Assembly (NCBI RefSeq): GCF_000368685.1
Contig: NZ_KB849628.1
Coordinates: 636,442 to 700,441, forward strand
Direction of reading: 5' to 3'
DNA: 64,000 bases
Source of the DNA: Acinetobacter baylyi DSM 14961 = CIP 107474
GTDB lineage: Bacteria; Pseudomonadota; Gammaproteobacteria; Pseudomonadales; Moraxellaceae
The first letter of the stretch is position 1; each line of letters starts with the position of its first letter. A program made the translations under genes and the position numbers. Positions 1 to 9,715 of this stretch are shown piece after piece. Below the pieces are notes generated by a model that had not been told where the DNA came from, did not search any database, and was given only the letters and a program-made list of their open reading frames with translations.

Positions 1-143
1 CACCACTTATATTTGGTTTGATCCTTTGGATAAATGATGTCACAAGCAAACCTGAACCTAAAAGAAAACCAAGGCAAAATATTTAAATGAATAGAATTTA
101 AGACTTCTTTAGCTTTTTTTTGCATAAGCAAATCACTATTCAT
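1..143 (-). CDS. Possible 5' part of a gene running off the left edge
   Basis: Reading leftwards from an ATG at 141-143, a frame stays open to the window edge for about 47 codons (it begins MNSDLLMQKK). I recognise no family and see no good ribosome-binding site. A second frame of the same strand encodes a hydrophobic stretch (LGFLLGSGLLVTSF) resembling a membrane helix, but a stop lies just upstream of it and it has no start codon. The stretch up to the TSUP gene may simply be a divergent promoter region. Confidence 0.2.
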   Translation of the reverse strand, partial: MNSDLLMQKKAKEVLNSIHLNILPWFSFRFRFACDIIYPKDQTKYKW

Positions 144-207
144 CACAACCATTTATCTCAAAAAGTCATAAGATATGCAGGTTTTGTGTATTTGGCTGAT
201 TTGATAA

Positions 208-1083
208 ATGTTTGGTCCTCTTGAATTTATATTGGCTGGTGTTCTGGTTGGTTTCTGCGTGGGTATTACAGGTGTGGGTGGTGGTTCTCTGATGACCCCA
301 ATTCTAATCAGTTTATTTAGAATTGAACCCCATATTGCCATCGGAACAGACTTACTTTATGCCGCAATTTCCAAATTTTGTGGTTCAATGGTGCATGCCA
401 AAAAACTTAATATTGTTTGGCCAATTGTCATCTGGCTTGCCATCGGAAGTATACCTGCGTCTTTTGCCACATCTTGGGTGCTTGAGCACTATTTATCTCA
501 GTCCACACACTATAAGGCAGTGCTTACAACCGTACTGGGCTTCATGCTGACTTTGACGGGTGTATCTATTATTTTTCGTTCACGCATCGAAAAATTCTTT
601 ATGAAATTTCGTAAAGCCAATTCACAAGTTGAAACTGTAGACATTAATTCAAAAAATAAACGCCTTTATATCGTGATTATGGGTATTGTGCTTGGCATAT
701 TTGTGACTTTGTCTTCCGTTGGTGCTGGCGCATTTGGCATCATGGCACTTATTATCATGTTTCCAAATCTTCCAATGATTCGAATTATTGGCTCAGATGT
801 TGTGCATGCCGTATTGCTTACCTCTGTTGCGGGTCTAAGCCATATGAGTGCGGGAAATGTAGACTTTACACTTCTAATGTGGTTACTGATTGGTTCAATT
901 CCAGCCATCATTATTGGTACGCTTATTAGTTCAAAAATGCCAGAAAAACTGATTCGTAAAATCCTGGGTGTGACACTCTTTGCACTGGGCATCAATTTTA
1001 TGGTACATCCTGTCAAGGCAAAACCTGTAGAAAAACCCACGATTGTAGAGCAACATCAAACCACAAATACTACTAAAAATTAA
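208..1083 (+). CDS. TSUP (TauE/SafE) family membrane exporter
   Basis: An inner-membrane protein of 291 residues. It begins with a hydrophobic, Gly-rich segment containing the GVGGGSLMTP signature typical of TauE/SafE/TSUP proteins. A second half-repeat around residues 150-180 has the matching SSVGAGAFG motif, as expected for a two-fold repeated fold of seven to eight membrane helices. The last 20 or so residues are polar. Family members move sulfite, sulfoacetate or other small organic anions out of the cell; the substrate cannot be read from sequence. The gene stands alone and is followed 100 bp later by the DAHP synthase gene on the same strand. No dedicated sulfur genes lie nearby. Confidence 0.88.
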   Translation: MFGPLEFILAGVLVGFCVGITGVGGGSLMTPILISLFRIEPHIAIGTDLLYAAISKFCGSMVHAKKLNIVWPIVIWLAIGSIPASFATSWVLEHYLSQSTHYKAVLTTVLGFMLTLTGVSIIFRSRIEKFFMKFRKANSQVETVDINSKNKRLYIVIMGIVLGIFVTLSSVGAGAFGIMALIIMFPNLPMIRIIGSDVVHAVLLTSVAGLSHMSAGNVDFTLLMWLLIGSIPAIIIGTLISSKMPEKLIRKILGVTLFALGINFMVHPVKAKPVEKPTIVEQHQTTNTTKN

Positions 1084-1184
1084 GCGATATAACGGGTTAA
1101 TCGATCTTTTTAAATGATTAATCCGTCTTAAATATGCGTTGCTGAATATGGTTTCGTGGTATATTCAGTAAACAGAAAACTAGT

Positions 1185-2297
1185 ATGATCCAATCAGTGA
1201 CAGCAATGAATACTTTACAGTCCAATCCAGTTTCACAGCCAGATATCGATGATGTTAACATCAAAAGCATCCAGCCTCTTGTTACGCCTGCCGAGTTAAA
1301 AGCAGAGCTTCCACTGACAGAAAGTGCTTATCAAACCGTACTCCACGGTCGTGAAACCATTCGCAACATTCTTGATGGTACAGACAAACGTATTTTTGTT
1401 GTCATTGGGCCATGCTCTATTCACGACCCTAAAGCAGCGCATGAATACGCAACACGCTTAAAAGTACTCAGCGAAAAAGTAAAAGACAGTTTGTATATTG
1501 TGATGCGTGTTTATTTTGAAAAACCACGTACAACAGTAGGCTGGAAAGGTTTGATTAATGATCCTGATATGAATGACTCATTCAATATTGAAAAAGGTCT
1601 GCGTATTGGACGTAAATTACTCCTTGAACTAAACGAACAAGGTCTACCTTGTGCTACAGAAGCGCTTGATCCAAACTCTCCTCAGTATTATCAAGATCTG
1701 ATTTCATGGTCGGCTATTGGCGCTCGTACCACTGAAAGTCAGACACATCGTGAGATGTCATCTGGATTATCATCACCAGTTGGCTTTAAAAACGGAACAG
1801 ATGGTGGGCTTACAGTCGCAACAAATGCGATGCAATCTGTCAAACACGGTCACAGCTTTTTAGGTTTGAATGAAGCTGGTCAGGTTTCTGTCATTCATAC
1901 CAGTGGGAATCCATATGCACACGTTGTATTACGTGGCGGTAACGGAAAGCCAAACTATGATGCAGGGTCAGTCGCAGAAGCTGAAAATGCACTGGCAAAA
2001 GCAAAAGTCAGCACTAAAATCATGATTGATGCCAGCCATGCCAATTCAAATAAAGACCCATACTTACAGCCACTTGTACTCAAAAATGTAACCGAGCAAA
2101 TCATCGACGGTAATAAGTCAATAGTGGGTGTCATGGTTGAAAGTCACCTCAAAGGCGGACGTCAGGATATTCCTGAAAACCTATGTGATCTTGAATACGG
2201 CAAGTCTGTTACCGATGGCTGTATTGATTGGGAAACCACAGAAAATGTTTTGCTTGAAATGCATGAAGCACTCAAAGATGTTTTAGCTCAGCGTTAA
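1185..2297 (+). CDS. aroG: 3-deoxy-7-phosphoheptulonate (DAHP) synthase, type I
   Basis: Catalyses condensation of phosphoenolpyruvate with erythrose 4-phosphate, the first step of the shikimate pathway (cytosolic). The 370 residues show the class I signatures: GPCSIHDP at about 75-82, EKPRTTVGWKG at 112-122, and DASHANSNK near 280 with a metal-binding region. Length is slightly above the roughly 350 of E. coli AroF/G/H because of an N-terminal extension. ATG at 1206 is an equally good start and would remove seven residues; neither has a clear Shine-Dalgarno. I cannot say which aromatic amino acid feeds back on it, so the symbol is generic. A strong terminator follows at 2315-2340. Confidence 0.93.
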   Translation: MIQSVTAMNTLQSNPVSQPDIDDVNIKSIQPLVTPAELKAELPLTESAYQTVLHGRETIRNILDGTDKRIFVVIGPCSIHDPKAAHEYATRLKVLSEKVKDSLYIVMRVYFEKPRTTVGWKGLINDPDMNDSFNIEKGLRIGRKLLLELNEQGLPCATEALDPNSPQYYQDLISWSAIGARTTESQTHREMSSGLSSPVGFKNGTDGGLTVATNAMQSVKHGHSFLGLNEAGQVSVIHTSGNPYAHVVLRGGNGKPNYDAGSVAEAENALAKAKVSTKIMIDASHANSNKDPYLQPLVLKNVTEQIIDGNKSIVGVMVESHLKGGRQDIPENLCDLEYGKSVTDGCIDWETTENVLLEMHEALKDVLAQR

Positions 2298-2314
2298 TAA
2301 CCACTTTCAATTTA

Positions 2315-2340
2315 AAAAGCTCTCATTTGAGAGCTTTTTT
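2315..2340 (+). terminator. Rho-independent terminator after DAHP synthase
   Basis: A perfect stem AAAAGCTCTC / GAGAGCTTTT with a four-base loop runs into a T tract, 18 bp after the aroG stop codon. It also separates this gene from the convergent TerC-family gene. Confidence 0.9.
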
Positions 2341-2355
2341 ATACAATGGATAAAA

Positions 2356-3885
2356 TTAATCCACTGGATAGACAATTTTAACCATTTTAATCCGATTACC
2401 ATCCATCTCGATAACTTCAAAATAGATATCTTCATGAAAAACAGAAGTACCGATCTTCACCTCAGCATTGGTCTTATCCATAATTAAACCTGCCACACTG
2501 ATGTAATCAGCATGATCTGACATCAATTCAATCATGCCAAGTTCTAGTTCAAGCTGATACAAATCTAAAAGCCCATTGGCATGCCAAGTACGCTCCCCCA
2601 CTTTAACCAAATCCATTTGCTCATCGGCGTCTGGAAACTCGCCAGCAATTGCCTCAAAAACATCAAGTGGAGAAATTAAACCCTGTACCACACCAAATTC
2701 ATCACTGACCAGCACCAAAGAGCCTTTCGAAGAACGTAAAGTATTAATGGCATCAATCACCTTCATCTTTTCAAAGATAAAAATAGGCCGCTGCCGTTTC
2801 AATACTCCAGACAACTCATCAGGATGATCCAATGCATCAATCAGATCTTTTGCTCTGGCAATGGTGATTACTTTATCAAGACTGCCTCGGCATACAGGAA
2901 ACAAACTATGTGGAACAGCGAGTACTTGCTGACGAATAGTTTCTGGATCTTGTTCTATATTTACCCATGAAATCTGCGTTCTAGGTGTCATAATTGAAGC
3001 AACAGAACGTTCCGCAAGCGTTAGGACACCACCAATCATATAGCGCTCTTCAGCAACAAATAATCCATCTGATTCTTTTTGATCAACTGGACTACGAATC
3101 TCGTCTTTTTCACCAATCAATTTAAAAATTGCATTTGCGGTACGATGTCTCAGTGGAATTTTAGCCTGATGCTTTGCCACATTGCGCTGCGAAAACTGGT
3201 TAAATGCTTCAATCAAGATTGCGACACCGATACCTGAGTAAATATAACCTTTTGGTATATGGAATCCAAAACCTTCGGCAATGAGGCTAATCCCGATAAG
3301 TAACAGAAAGCTCAGACATAAAATCACCACAGTGGGATGACGATTCACGAAAGCAGTTAAGGGTTTAGATGCAATCAGCATCACCATGACTGCAATTACA
3401 ACTGCGGTCATCATGACATATATATTGTCTACCATACCAATTGCAGTAATCACCGAATCCAAAGAAAAAACGGCATCTAATACAATGATCTGGGTTACAA
3501 CTGCCCAAAAGCTGGCATAAGCGACTGATGAATTGGTCTTGATCTCAGGCTGGCCTTCCAGCTTTTCATGTAATTCAGTCACAGCCTTATAGACAAGAAA
3601 CAAACCACCAAAGAGCAAAATAAGATCGCGTCCCGAGAAACTATAATCGGCAACTTGTATAAGTGGTTTGGTGAGTGTTACAAGCCATGAAATCACAGAT
3701 AAAAGCGCTAGACGCATGACAAGTGCTAGAGACAATCCAATAATTCGCGCTTTATCGCGCTGTTCTGGTGGAAGTTTGTCAGCCAAAATAGCAATAAATA
3801 CCAGATTATCAATGCCTAGTACAATTTCTAAAACAATTAAAGTGAGTAAACCTACCCATATTCCGGGATCTAAAAGAAATTCCAT
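2356..3885 (-). CDS. TerC-family membrane protein with CBS pair and CorC/HlyC domain
   Basis: A 509-residue inner-membrane protein. Residues 1-240 are a TerC-type membrane domain with the acidic intramembrane motifs [11 protein letters not shown] (about 20-30) and [10 protein letters not shown] (about 136-145), thought to bind a metal ion. Residues about 290-420 match a CBS-domain pair (starting near IMTPR), and the last 80 residues are the CorC/HlyC regulatory domain. This is the YegH/YoaE architecture of E. coli. The TerC superfamily has been tied to manganese export and tellurite resistance; the function of the CBS-bearing branch is unsettled. A good AAGGAG site lies 7 bp before the ATG. 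Confidence 0.88.
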   Translation of the reverse strand: MEFLLDPGIWVGLLTLIVLEIVLGIDNLVFIAILADKLPPEQRDKARIIGLSLALVMRLALLSVISWLVTLTKPLIQVADYSFSGRDLILLFGGLFLVYKAVTELHEKLEGQPEIKTNSSVAYASFWAVVTQIIVLDAVFSLDSVITAIGMVDNIYVMMTAVVIAVMVMLIASKPLTAFVNRHPTVVILCLSFLLLIGISLIAEGFGFHIPKGYIYSGIGVAILIEAFNQFSQRNVAKHQAKIPLRHRTANAIFKLIGEKDEIRSPVDQKESDGLFVAEERYMIGGVLTLAERSVASIMTPRTQISWVNIEQDPETIRQQVLAVPHSLFPVCRGSLDKVITIARAKDLIDALDHPDELSGVLKRQRPIFIFEKMKVIDAINTLRSSKGSLVLVSDEFGVVQGLISPLDVFEAIAGEFPDADEQMDLVKVGERTWHANGLLDLYQLELELGMIELMSDHADYISVAGLIMDKTNAEVKIGTSVFHEDIYFEVIEMDGNRIKMVKIVYPVD

Positions 3886-4495
3886 CTTTAGATCTCCTTA
3901 TTATTTTGAACAAGTGAGCAACAAAACAACCTACACGGCGATGGATCCATACGGATAACCTCTTTTATCTAAATACGTGGTTTTATTATGCATAAATTTT
4001 CAAATTATTTTTTATCTTTTTGTATTTCTAAAAACTTATCATTTTGATTCTATAGATAAAATCAATTTGAGTGAACTACAATGTCTATTAAAGCAGCATC
4101 AATACTATTCTGGAACATTTATAGGCCGTAAAGCTAAACATTTTGATATTGTGTTTATAACTATCTAACCTACCAAAATAGTATTTGAATCATAATTTTT
4201 CATTTTTTCATTTGCTAGATAATAGATAGTACTTCATATAGTTTCCAGAAAGTCTCTTAAAGCTGCATCCATTCAATAAATCCAAATATACAAAATATAT
4301 AAATTCTCATAATATAAAAAATAAATGTATATTTTTATGTTTAAGTCATATTTGGTTAAATTAGCCTTAAAATAGAATTAAAAAATAAAAAAAGGATTAA
4401 ATTTTATTTATTTAAAAAAACAATTGATTAATATTACAAATTTAAAATAAAATTAACACAATCCCATACAATTATAATGGTTTTGGACTGATTTT
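3886..4495. other. 610-bp intergenic region between TerC-family gene and marR-type gene
   Basis: Very AT-rich, especially 4190-4490. The part next to 3886 holds the leader of the TerC-family gene, including its AAGGAG ribosome-binding site. A short open frame at about 3977-4168 uses a GTG start without a ribosome-binding site and resembles no family, so I do not call it. No hairpin or tRNA was seen. Both flanking genes are transcribed outward, so their promoters must lie here. Confidence 0.6.
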
Positions 4496-4960
4496 ATGAC
4501 AAAGAAATATTCCCGTTTTTTACCTTCTGAAAAATCATTTAATATTGATAATTTTCCCTATTACTGGGTCACTCAAGTACATTCACAGTATGTACATAAC
4601 ATCGATAATGTTTTAAAAAGATATGGTTTAGACAATTCAAGACGCCGTATTTTACTCGCACTCAATATTAAACAAAATGCCAGCGTTTCAGAGTTATCTG
4701 AGATGATTATCTCAAAAATGTCGACAACTACGAAGATTGTTTATCGTTTGAAAGATGAAGGCTTTGTTAATACTTACTCATGTGAAAATGATGCTCGGAT
4801 TACACGTGTAAATCTTACAGAGCAAGGCAAAGAGATGATACACAAAATCAATAGCTTAACGGGTGCTGTGTTAGAACAGTCTTTTGAAGGACTTACCCCG
4901 TTGCAAATTGAAAAAATGATTGATGGACTTAAGATTATTTTTAAAAATTTATCATCTTAA
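4496..4960 (+). CDS. MarR-family transcriptional regulator
   Basis: A cytoplasmic DNA-binding regulator of 154 residues. The central winged helix-turn-helix is visible: RRRILLALNIKQNASVSELS, then a recognition helix (SKMSTTTKIVYRLKDEGFV), then the wing with the DARI/RVNLTEQG motif typical of MarR proteins. The C-terminal helix would complete the dimer interface. The ligand is unknown. The gene is convergent with the SRAP gene and overlaps it by four bases at the stop codons, so it probably does not regulate it as a unit. Its target may be itself or a distant gene; the 610 bp before it contains no obvious palindrome. Confidence 0.9.
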   Translation: MTKKYSRFLPSEKSFNIDNFPYYWVTQVHSQYVHNIDNVLKRYGLDNSRRRILLALNIKQNASVSELSEMIISKMSTTTKIVYRLKDEGFVNTYSCENDARITRVNLTEQGKEMIHKINSLTGAVLEQSFEGLTPLQIEKMIDGLKIIFKNLSS

Positions 4961-5616
4961 TCAAAGATATTTAGTTGTGGAGTTTGTTTAGTTATCACTT
5001 TTTTAGGTACAAAAGCACATTCAAACTCTTCTACTGGAAAACCTTCAACAAATTTCTGAATATCTGGATTTTTTAAACTTAACCATTCGTCCAAATGCTC
5101 ATGCGGAATCACGATCACAGAGCGCTTAATATCGCCAGGCTCATGAAACTCTCTCATCATGGGATGATCAATCGCATCCATTGTAATCATACTGGCAGAA
5201 CGAACGATTTTGTCATCTATCTTACAAATCTCATATAACGCGGCAATATAGAATGCTTGATGATCTTTCCTGCGTACACACCAGCGTTGCGGCTTGCCAT
5301 CAATATACTTAGCCTCATAAAACTCTGTTACGGGTATAACTCCAAATTGGCACTTACGCATTGAATCATAAAAGCTCGCTTTTTGTAGCAGTGTCTCATT
5401 TCTAGCATTATAAGTTTTTTTTGCAATATCTAAGTCTGTTGCCCATTTTGGAACTAGACCAAACATTACCTCACGCCACTCTAAGCCAGAATTTGATTTG
5501 AATAATAATGGCAACTTATAGCCTGGATAAACTTCATCCATATAATCAAAGGTGATTGCAGGCAAATTGAGCTGCTTTAGCTGATCTAAAGTCAATGGTT
5601 TAAAATTAGCACACAT
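4957..5616 (-). CDS. SRAP-domain protein (YedK/HMCES family), abasic-site DNA-protein crosslinker
   Basis: A 219-residue SOS-response-associated peptidase family protein. HMCES/YedK proteins use Cys2, exposed after Met removal, to form a stable crosslink with abasic sites in single-stranded DNA. I therefore start at the ATG at 5614-5616, which gives Met-Cys-Ala-Asn-Phe; the upstream in-frame ATG at 5623-5625 would bury the cysteine. The conserved NARNETL segment (about 70-76), the FYE glutamate (about 99-101) and a histidine in the DHPMM segment (about 150-154) are present. No SOS genes are adjacent. The stop overlaps the convergent marR-type gene by four bases. Confidence 0.93.
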   Translation of the reverse strand: MCANFKPLTLDQLKQLNLPAITFDYMDEVYPGYKLPLLFKSNSGLEWREVMFGLVPKWATDLDIAKKTYNARNETLLQKASFYDSMRKCQFGVIPVTEFYEAKYIDGKPQRWCVRRKDHQAFYIAALYEICKIDDKIVRSASMITMDAIDHPMMREFHEPGDIKRSVIVIPHEHLDEWLSLKNPDIQKFVEGFPVEEFECAFVPKKVITKQTPQLNIFD

Positions 5617-5970
5617 ATCAATCATTATACCTAAAAGTCAATATCAATAAATCTATAATTAGCTTATAAATACTATAATATTTTATCAGCTCTGAACTTT
5701 AATGTATATTTTATTATATATACATTTACGACTTTAATATTTCATTTTTTTAATATCTCTCTAAATTTGAAAAATTTTCTATATAAAATATAAAGTACTA
5801 TGAATATTAAAAGAATATAAAACGTTTAACAAACATCCTAAAATTAAAAATTTAATATAATAAATTAAGATATTTATTATTATAGATTCTATTGTCCATT
5901 AAATTCTTCCTAATTCATTTAGCGCATAAAAAAACCGCAATCTAGACTGCGGTTTTTTTGAAATTACGAG
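5617..5970. other. 354-bp intergenic region upstream of the SRAP gene
   Basis: Extremely AT-rich with no open frame of note. It holds the presumed promoter of the SRAP gene on the right-to-left strand and, at 5928-5959, the terminator of malate synthase. No further structure was seen. Confidence 0.6.
5928..5959 (-). terminator. Rho-independent terminator after glcB
   Basis: Stem ACCGCA / TGCGGT flanked by A and T runs on both sides with an eight-base loop, 12 bp beyond the glcB stop. Because both flanks are A/T tracts it could act in both directions. Confidence 0.9.
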
Positions 5971-8133
5971 TTAGTCTCCCGTATATCCTTTTAACTTCAA
6001 ACGTGCCGCATGTAATAATGGCTCAGTATAACCCGATGGTTGTTCACCGCCCTTAAAGATGAGATCAGATGCTGCCTGAAACGCAATCCCATCAAAACCA
6101 GGAGACATCGGGGTATATGCTGGATCATTGGCATTTTGCTCATCAACAATTTTGGCCATACGTTTTAGCACTTCCTCAACCTGCTCTTTGCTTACGATAC
6201 CGTGACGTAACCAGTTTGCTACATGCTGAGAAGAAATACGCAGTGTCGCACGGTCTTCCATGAGTCCGACATCATTAATATCTGGTACTTTTGAACAACC
6301 CACACCTAGATCAACCCAACGCACCACGTAACCCAAAATCCCTTGGCAGTTATTTTCCAGCTCTTTGGTAATTTCTTCAGCAGACCAGTTGGTATCAGCA
6401 GCCAAAGGAGGTGTTAACAGATCATCTAGTGACAGTGCTTGTGTACTGAGCAATTCTTGCTGGCGCTCTGCAACATTGCATTGGTGATAATGAATTGCGT
6501 GAATTACAGCACCAGATGGAGATGGTACCCATGCACATGATGCACCCGCTTCTGGATGTTCAATCTTGGTTTTATACATATCAAGCAACATATCAGGTTT
6601 AGGCCACATACCTTTACCAATTTGCGCTTTACCACGTAAACCCGTTTGCAGTCCAATCATTACGTTGCGATTTTCGTAAGCTGGGAACCATTTTTGACCT
6701 TTAATCTCACCTTTACACACAAATGGACCAGCTTCCATAAAGGTATGAATTTCATCACCTGTACGATCCATAAATCCTGTATTAATAAAGATGGTGCGAT
6801 CTTTTGCCTGAGCAATACAGTTTTTCAAATTGACAGAAGTACGACGCTCTTCATCCATAATGCCGACTTTGAGTGATTTCTCTGGTAAGCCCAGTGCTTT
6901 TTCTACACGTTCAAATAACTCGACAGTAAATGCTACTTCTTCTGGTCCATGCATTTTTGGTTTAACAATATACATCGAACCTTTACGAGAGTTTTTAACT
7001 TCATTTTTGCCAGTAATATCTACAATTGAAAGCAATGACGTAACCAGCGCGTCCATAATACCTTCGTAGATTTCTTCACCGTCGACTAAAATTGCAGGAT
7101 TAGTCATTAAATGCCCAACATTACGTAGTAGCATCAATGAACGACCGTGCAAGGTCGTGGTTCCACCAATCAGATTTTTACAGGTACGATCCTGACTTAG
7201 TTTGCGAGTAACGGTTTTACCATTTTTCTCAATCGACTCTTCAAGAGTTCCCTGCATCAATCCAAGCCAGTTACGATACCCTTCAACTTTTTCTTCTGCA
7301 TCTACCGCTGCAACAGAATCTTCAAGATCTTGAATTGTCGTGATTGCAGCTTCAAGTACTAAGTCTTTTACACTTGCTGGATCTGTCTTGCCAATTGGAC
7401 TATTAGCATCAATTTCAATAATGACATGAAGACCATTGTGTTTAAGCACGATTTCAGAAGGTGCGCTGTCTTCGCCGTTATAACCGACAAATAATGCTTC
7501 ATGTGCCAATGAGGTTTTTTCACCATTATCTAATGTGATAACCAGTGCATTTTGTTCAACTGAATATTGAACAGCATTTTTATGCGACCCTTGAGCCAAT
7601 GGAAAAGTTTCATCTAAAAAGTTTTTAGCAAATGCAATAACTTTGGCACCACGTACAGGATTATATCCCTTGCCTTTTTCAGCACCACCATCTTCTGGAA
7701 TAACATCGAAGCCGTATAATGCGTCATAGAGTGATCCCCAACGTGCATTTGCTGCATTCAGTGAATAACGTGCATTGCGTACAGGTACAACCAATTGTGG
7801 CCCTGCAAGTAATGCAATTTCTTCATCTACATTTTGTGTAGTGATTTGAAAATCTTCTACTTCTGGTAATAAGTAGCCAATTTCTTTAAGGAAAGCTTTG
7901 TAAGCTTCTAATTCAAATGTATTGTTACGATGCCATTCATCAATTTTAGCCTGTAACTCATCACGCTTCGCAAGCAGTGCCTTGTTTTTAGGGCTAAGAT
8001 CGACAACGACTTGCTCAAAGTTTTTCCAGTAAGTTTCACTGTCCAAACCAGAAGCAGATAAAGCTTCATTCTCAATAAAATCGTAAAGTTCTTTAGCAAT
8101 CGCTAACTTGCCTTTTTGAATACGTGCAGTCAT
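5971..8133 (-). CDS. glcB: Malate synthase G
   Basis: Condenses glyoxylate with acetyl-CoA to malate, the second step of the glyoxylate bypass needed for growth on acetate, alkanes or fatty acids (cytosolic). At 720 residues it has the length of the monomeric G isoform, longer than the roughly 530 of isoform A. Family segments are readable, including the [19 protein letters not shown] region (about 385-405) and the [13 protein letters not shown] loop (about 448-460). The C-terminal [12 protein letters not shown] segment is also typical. It is monocistronic with its own terminator. A perfect 9-bp inverted repeat sits 80 bp upstream (8213-8237) and may be a control site. Isocitrate lyase is not in the window. 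Confidence 0.97.
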   Translation of the reverse strand: MTARIQKGKLAIAKELYDFIENEALSASGLDSETYWKNFEQVVVDLSPKNKALLAKRDELQAKIDEWHRNNTFELEAYKAFLKEIGYLLPEVEDFQITTQNVDEEIALLAGPQLVVPVRNARYSLNAANARWGSLYDALYGFDVIPEDGGAEKGKGYNPVRGAKVIAFAKNFLDETFPLAQGSHKNAVQYSVEQNALVITLDNGEKTSLAHEALFVGYNGEDSAPSEIVLKHNGLHVIIEIDANSPIGKTDPASVKDLVLEAAITTIQDLEDSVAAVDAEEKVEGYRNWLGLMQGTLEESIEKNGKTVTRKLSQDRTCKNLIGGTTTLHGRSLMLLRNVGHLMTNPAILVDGEEIYEGIMDALVTSLLSIVDITGKNEVKNSRKGSMYIVKPKMHGPEEVAFTVELFERVEKALGLPEKSLKVGIMDEERRTSVNLKNCIAQAKDRTIFINTGFMDRTGDEIHTFMEAGPFVCKGEIKGQKWFPAYENRNVMIGLQTGLRGKAQIGKGMWPKPDMLLDMYKTKIEHPEAGASCAWVPSPSGAVIHAIHYHQCNVAERQQELLSTQALSLDDLLTPPLAADTNWSAEEITKELENNCQGILGYVVRWVDLGVGCSKVPDINDVGLMEDRATLRISSQHVANWLRHGIVSKEQVEEVLKRMAKIVDEQNANDPAYTPMSPGFDGIAFQAASDLIFKGGEQPSGYTEPLLHAARLKLKGYTGD

Positions 8134-8212
8134 TGTCTTTCCTGATATTGCTACTTTTTATACAAGAGATTCTAGTATAACCATTTATACCATCCTGAAT
8201 AGTAGAATCACT

Positions 8213-8237
8213 TTGTGAAATAACAAACATTTCACAA
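8213..8237. promoter_or_regulatory. Perfect inverted repeat upstream of glcB, candidate operator
   Basis: TTGTGAAAT, seven bases, then ATTTCACAA: two exact 9-bp arms with 16-bp centre-to-centre spacing, 80 bp before the glcB start codon. It resembles half-sites of CRP (TGTGA/TCACA), but the gap between them is 13 bases instead of 6, so CRP/Vfr binding is unlikely. The cognate regulator is unknown. Confidence 0.55.
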
Positions 8238-8452
8238 TGAAATCATATTAAAAGCTCCTACTACTTTTTCATATGAATCTACGTCAAGATTTGAACTCAA
8301 TTCTAAGTGTATAAAGTTTTATAAATGTCGAAATTAGACCTAAGTCAGTCTTATTAACAAACATTCTCTGCATACAAGCTCTAGTTATATCAAAATCTAT
8401 AAATTATGAAATACATTTGCAAAATAAATTTTATTCTTATTTTTATATAATA

Positions 8453-8475
8453 AAGGCGTTCAGAATGAACGCCTT
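8453..8475 (-). terminator. Hairpin terminator after zapE
   Basis: Stem AAGGCGTTC / GAACGCCTT with a five-base loop, 9 bp past the zapE stop. On the minus strand it is followed by an A/T-rich, only partly T-rich tail, so termination may be moderate. Confidence 0.75.
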
Positions 8476-8483
8476 ACACATCT

Positions 8484-9626
8484 TTATGAGTTATTTTCGG
8501 AATTGATATGGCGGTGTTCAGAGTGCAAATATTCATCAGATTGCATTTCGAGCAATCGTGAACGTGTACGTTCAATCTCAAAAGCCAGTTTTTCACCCTC
8601 GTAAATCTCAATAATTGAATCTTGCGAAGTGAGTAGCAGCTTAACACCACGATCATAAAATTCATCAACAAGATAAATAAAACGACGTGTTCCTTCAGAT
8701 AAATAATCCGTTAAATGGGGAACATTACTGACCAGTACCGTGTTGTAAATATTCGCAATTTCAATGAAATCGGCAGGACTACGTGGCTTCAAGCATAGCT
8801 CAGAAAACTCACACCATAATACATCCTCAGTATGCCCCAAAGTTTCAACAACACGATTATTAATCGTAATGGGTTGTTGAGAAACGATCTGTGAACGAGT
8901 AATCGCACTAAAACGTTGTGACATCCAGATCTTAGCATCGTCAGTCAAAGGATGTTTAAAGAGCTGTGCCTGTTTCAATACGCGTAATCGATAATCTACC
9001 CCTGCATCGACGTTCAGAATTGTACAATTTTTCTGTACCAATTCAATGGTAGGTAAAAAACGATCACGATGTATCCCGTTTTTATACAATCCGTCTGGTG
9101 CAATATTTGAAGTGGCAACCAATGTAACACCACGATTAAACAGTTTTTGAAATAAATCACTCAGAATCATGGCATCAGTGACGTTAGATACAAAAAACTC
9201 ATCAAAGCAGATAATAACCGCGTCTTTATAAATTTGATCTGCAACTAAATCCAGCGGGTTACGCTGACCAGAAAGTTTATTGAGCTCACGATGCACATGT
9301 TGCATGAAATGATGGAAGTGCATCCGTGTCTTACGGCGAAATGGAATGGAATCATAAAACTGATCCATTAACCAGGTTTTACCACGACCTACGCCTCCCC
9401 ACATGTACACACCTTTTGGTGAAGTCTGACGTCGGAAACGCCGAAATGCTTTTTTTGAGGCTTTATAACGACTTAATAACTCTTGCCAAACTCGCTCTAA
9501 CTCCTGAACTGCTTGGGCCTGAGCTTCATCTGGCATGAACTGTCCCGACGCTAAAGCTTGTGCATAACGTTCTGCTGGGGAAGATGGCGTAAAGGCCGTA
9601 TTATGAGAAGAGCTGGTATTTGACAT
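8484..9626 (-). CDS. zapE: Cell division ATPase ZapE (AFG1 family)
   Basis: A cytoplasmic AAA-type ATPase of 380 residues. In E. coli ZapE joins the Z-ring late in division and destabilises FtsZ polymers in the presence of ATP; the mitochondrial homologue is AFG1/LACE1. Visible features are the Walker A motif GGVGRGKT (77-84), the hydrophobic Walker B strand VIICFDEFF (about 136-143), and the sensor region VATSNIAPDGLY. The HHFMQHVH segment following Walker A is also characteristic. The gene is isolated between glcB and the araC-type gene and has its own terminator. Confidence 0.95.
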   Translation of the reverse strand: MSNTSSSHNTAFTPSSPAERYAQALASGQFMPDEAQAQAVQELERVWQELLSRYKASKKAFRRFRRQTSPKGVYMWGGVGRGKTWLMDQFYDSIPFRRKTRMHFHHFMQHVHRELNKLSGQRNPLDLVADQIYKDAVIICFDEFFVSNVTDAMILSDLFQKLFNRGVTLVATSNIAPDGLYKNGIHRDRFLPTIELVQKNCTILNVDAGVDYRLRVLKQAQLFKHPLTDDAKIWMSQRFSAITRSQIVSQQPITINNRVVETLGHTEDVLWCEFSELCLKPRSPADFIEIANIYNTVLVSNVPHLTDYLSEGTRRFIYLVDEFYDRGVKLLLTSQDSIIEIYEGEKLAFEIERTRSRLLEMQSDEYLHSEHRHINSENNS

Positions 9627-9715
9627 ATCTTTCTAATGCTATCTGGGTCTGTTAAAAGTATATTGGATATTGGTTCTATACATATAGAACTTTGGATGCA
9701 TACCAAGAGTAATTT

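Larger units (their letters stand above)
8134..8483. other. 350-bp region upstream of glcB and downstream of zapE
   Basis: Contains the glcB promoter region with a perfect inverted repeat (8213-8237) and, at the other end, the zapE terminator hairpin (8453-8475). The rest is AT-rich and featureless; no gene was recognised. Confidence 0.6.

Noticed and set aside
3886..3990. yybP-ykoY manganese riboswitch before the TerC-family gene
   Set aside because: TerC relatives often have one, but the conserved loop sequences were not found; the region has only a normal ribosome-binding site.
3977..4168. 63-residue open frame between TerC-family and marR-type genes
   Set aside because: It starts with GTG, has no ribosome-binding site, resembles no family and lies in AT-rich leader DNA.
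8213..8237. CRP/Vfr site upstream of glcB
   Set aside because: Half-sites TGTGA and TCACA are present, but 13 bases apart instead of 6.
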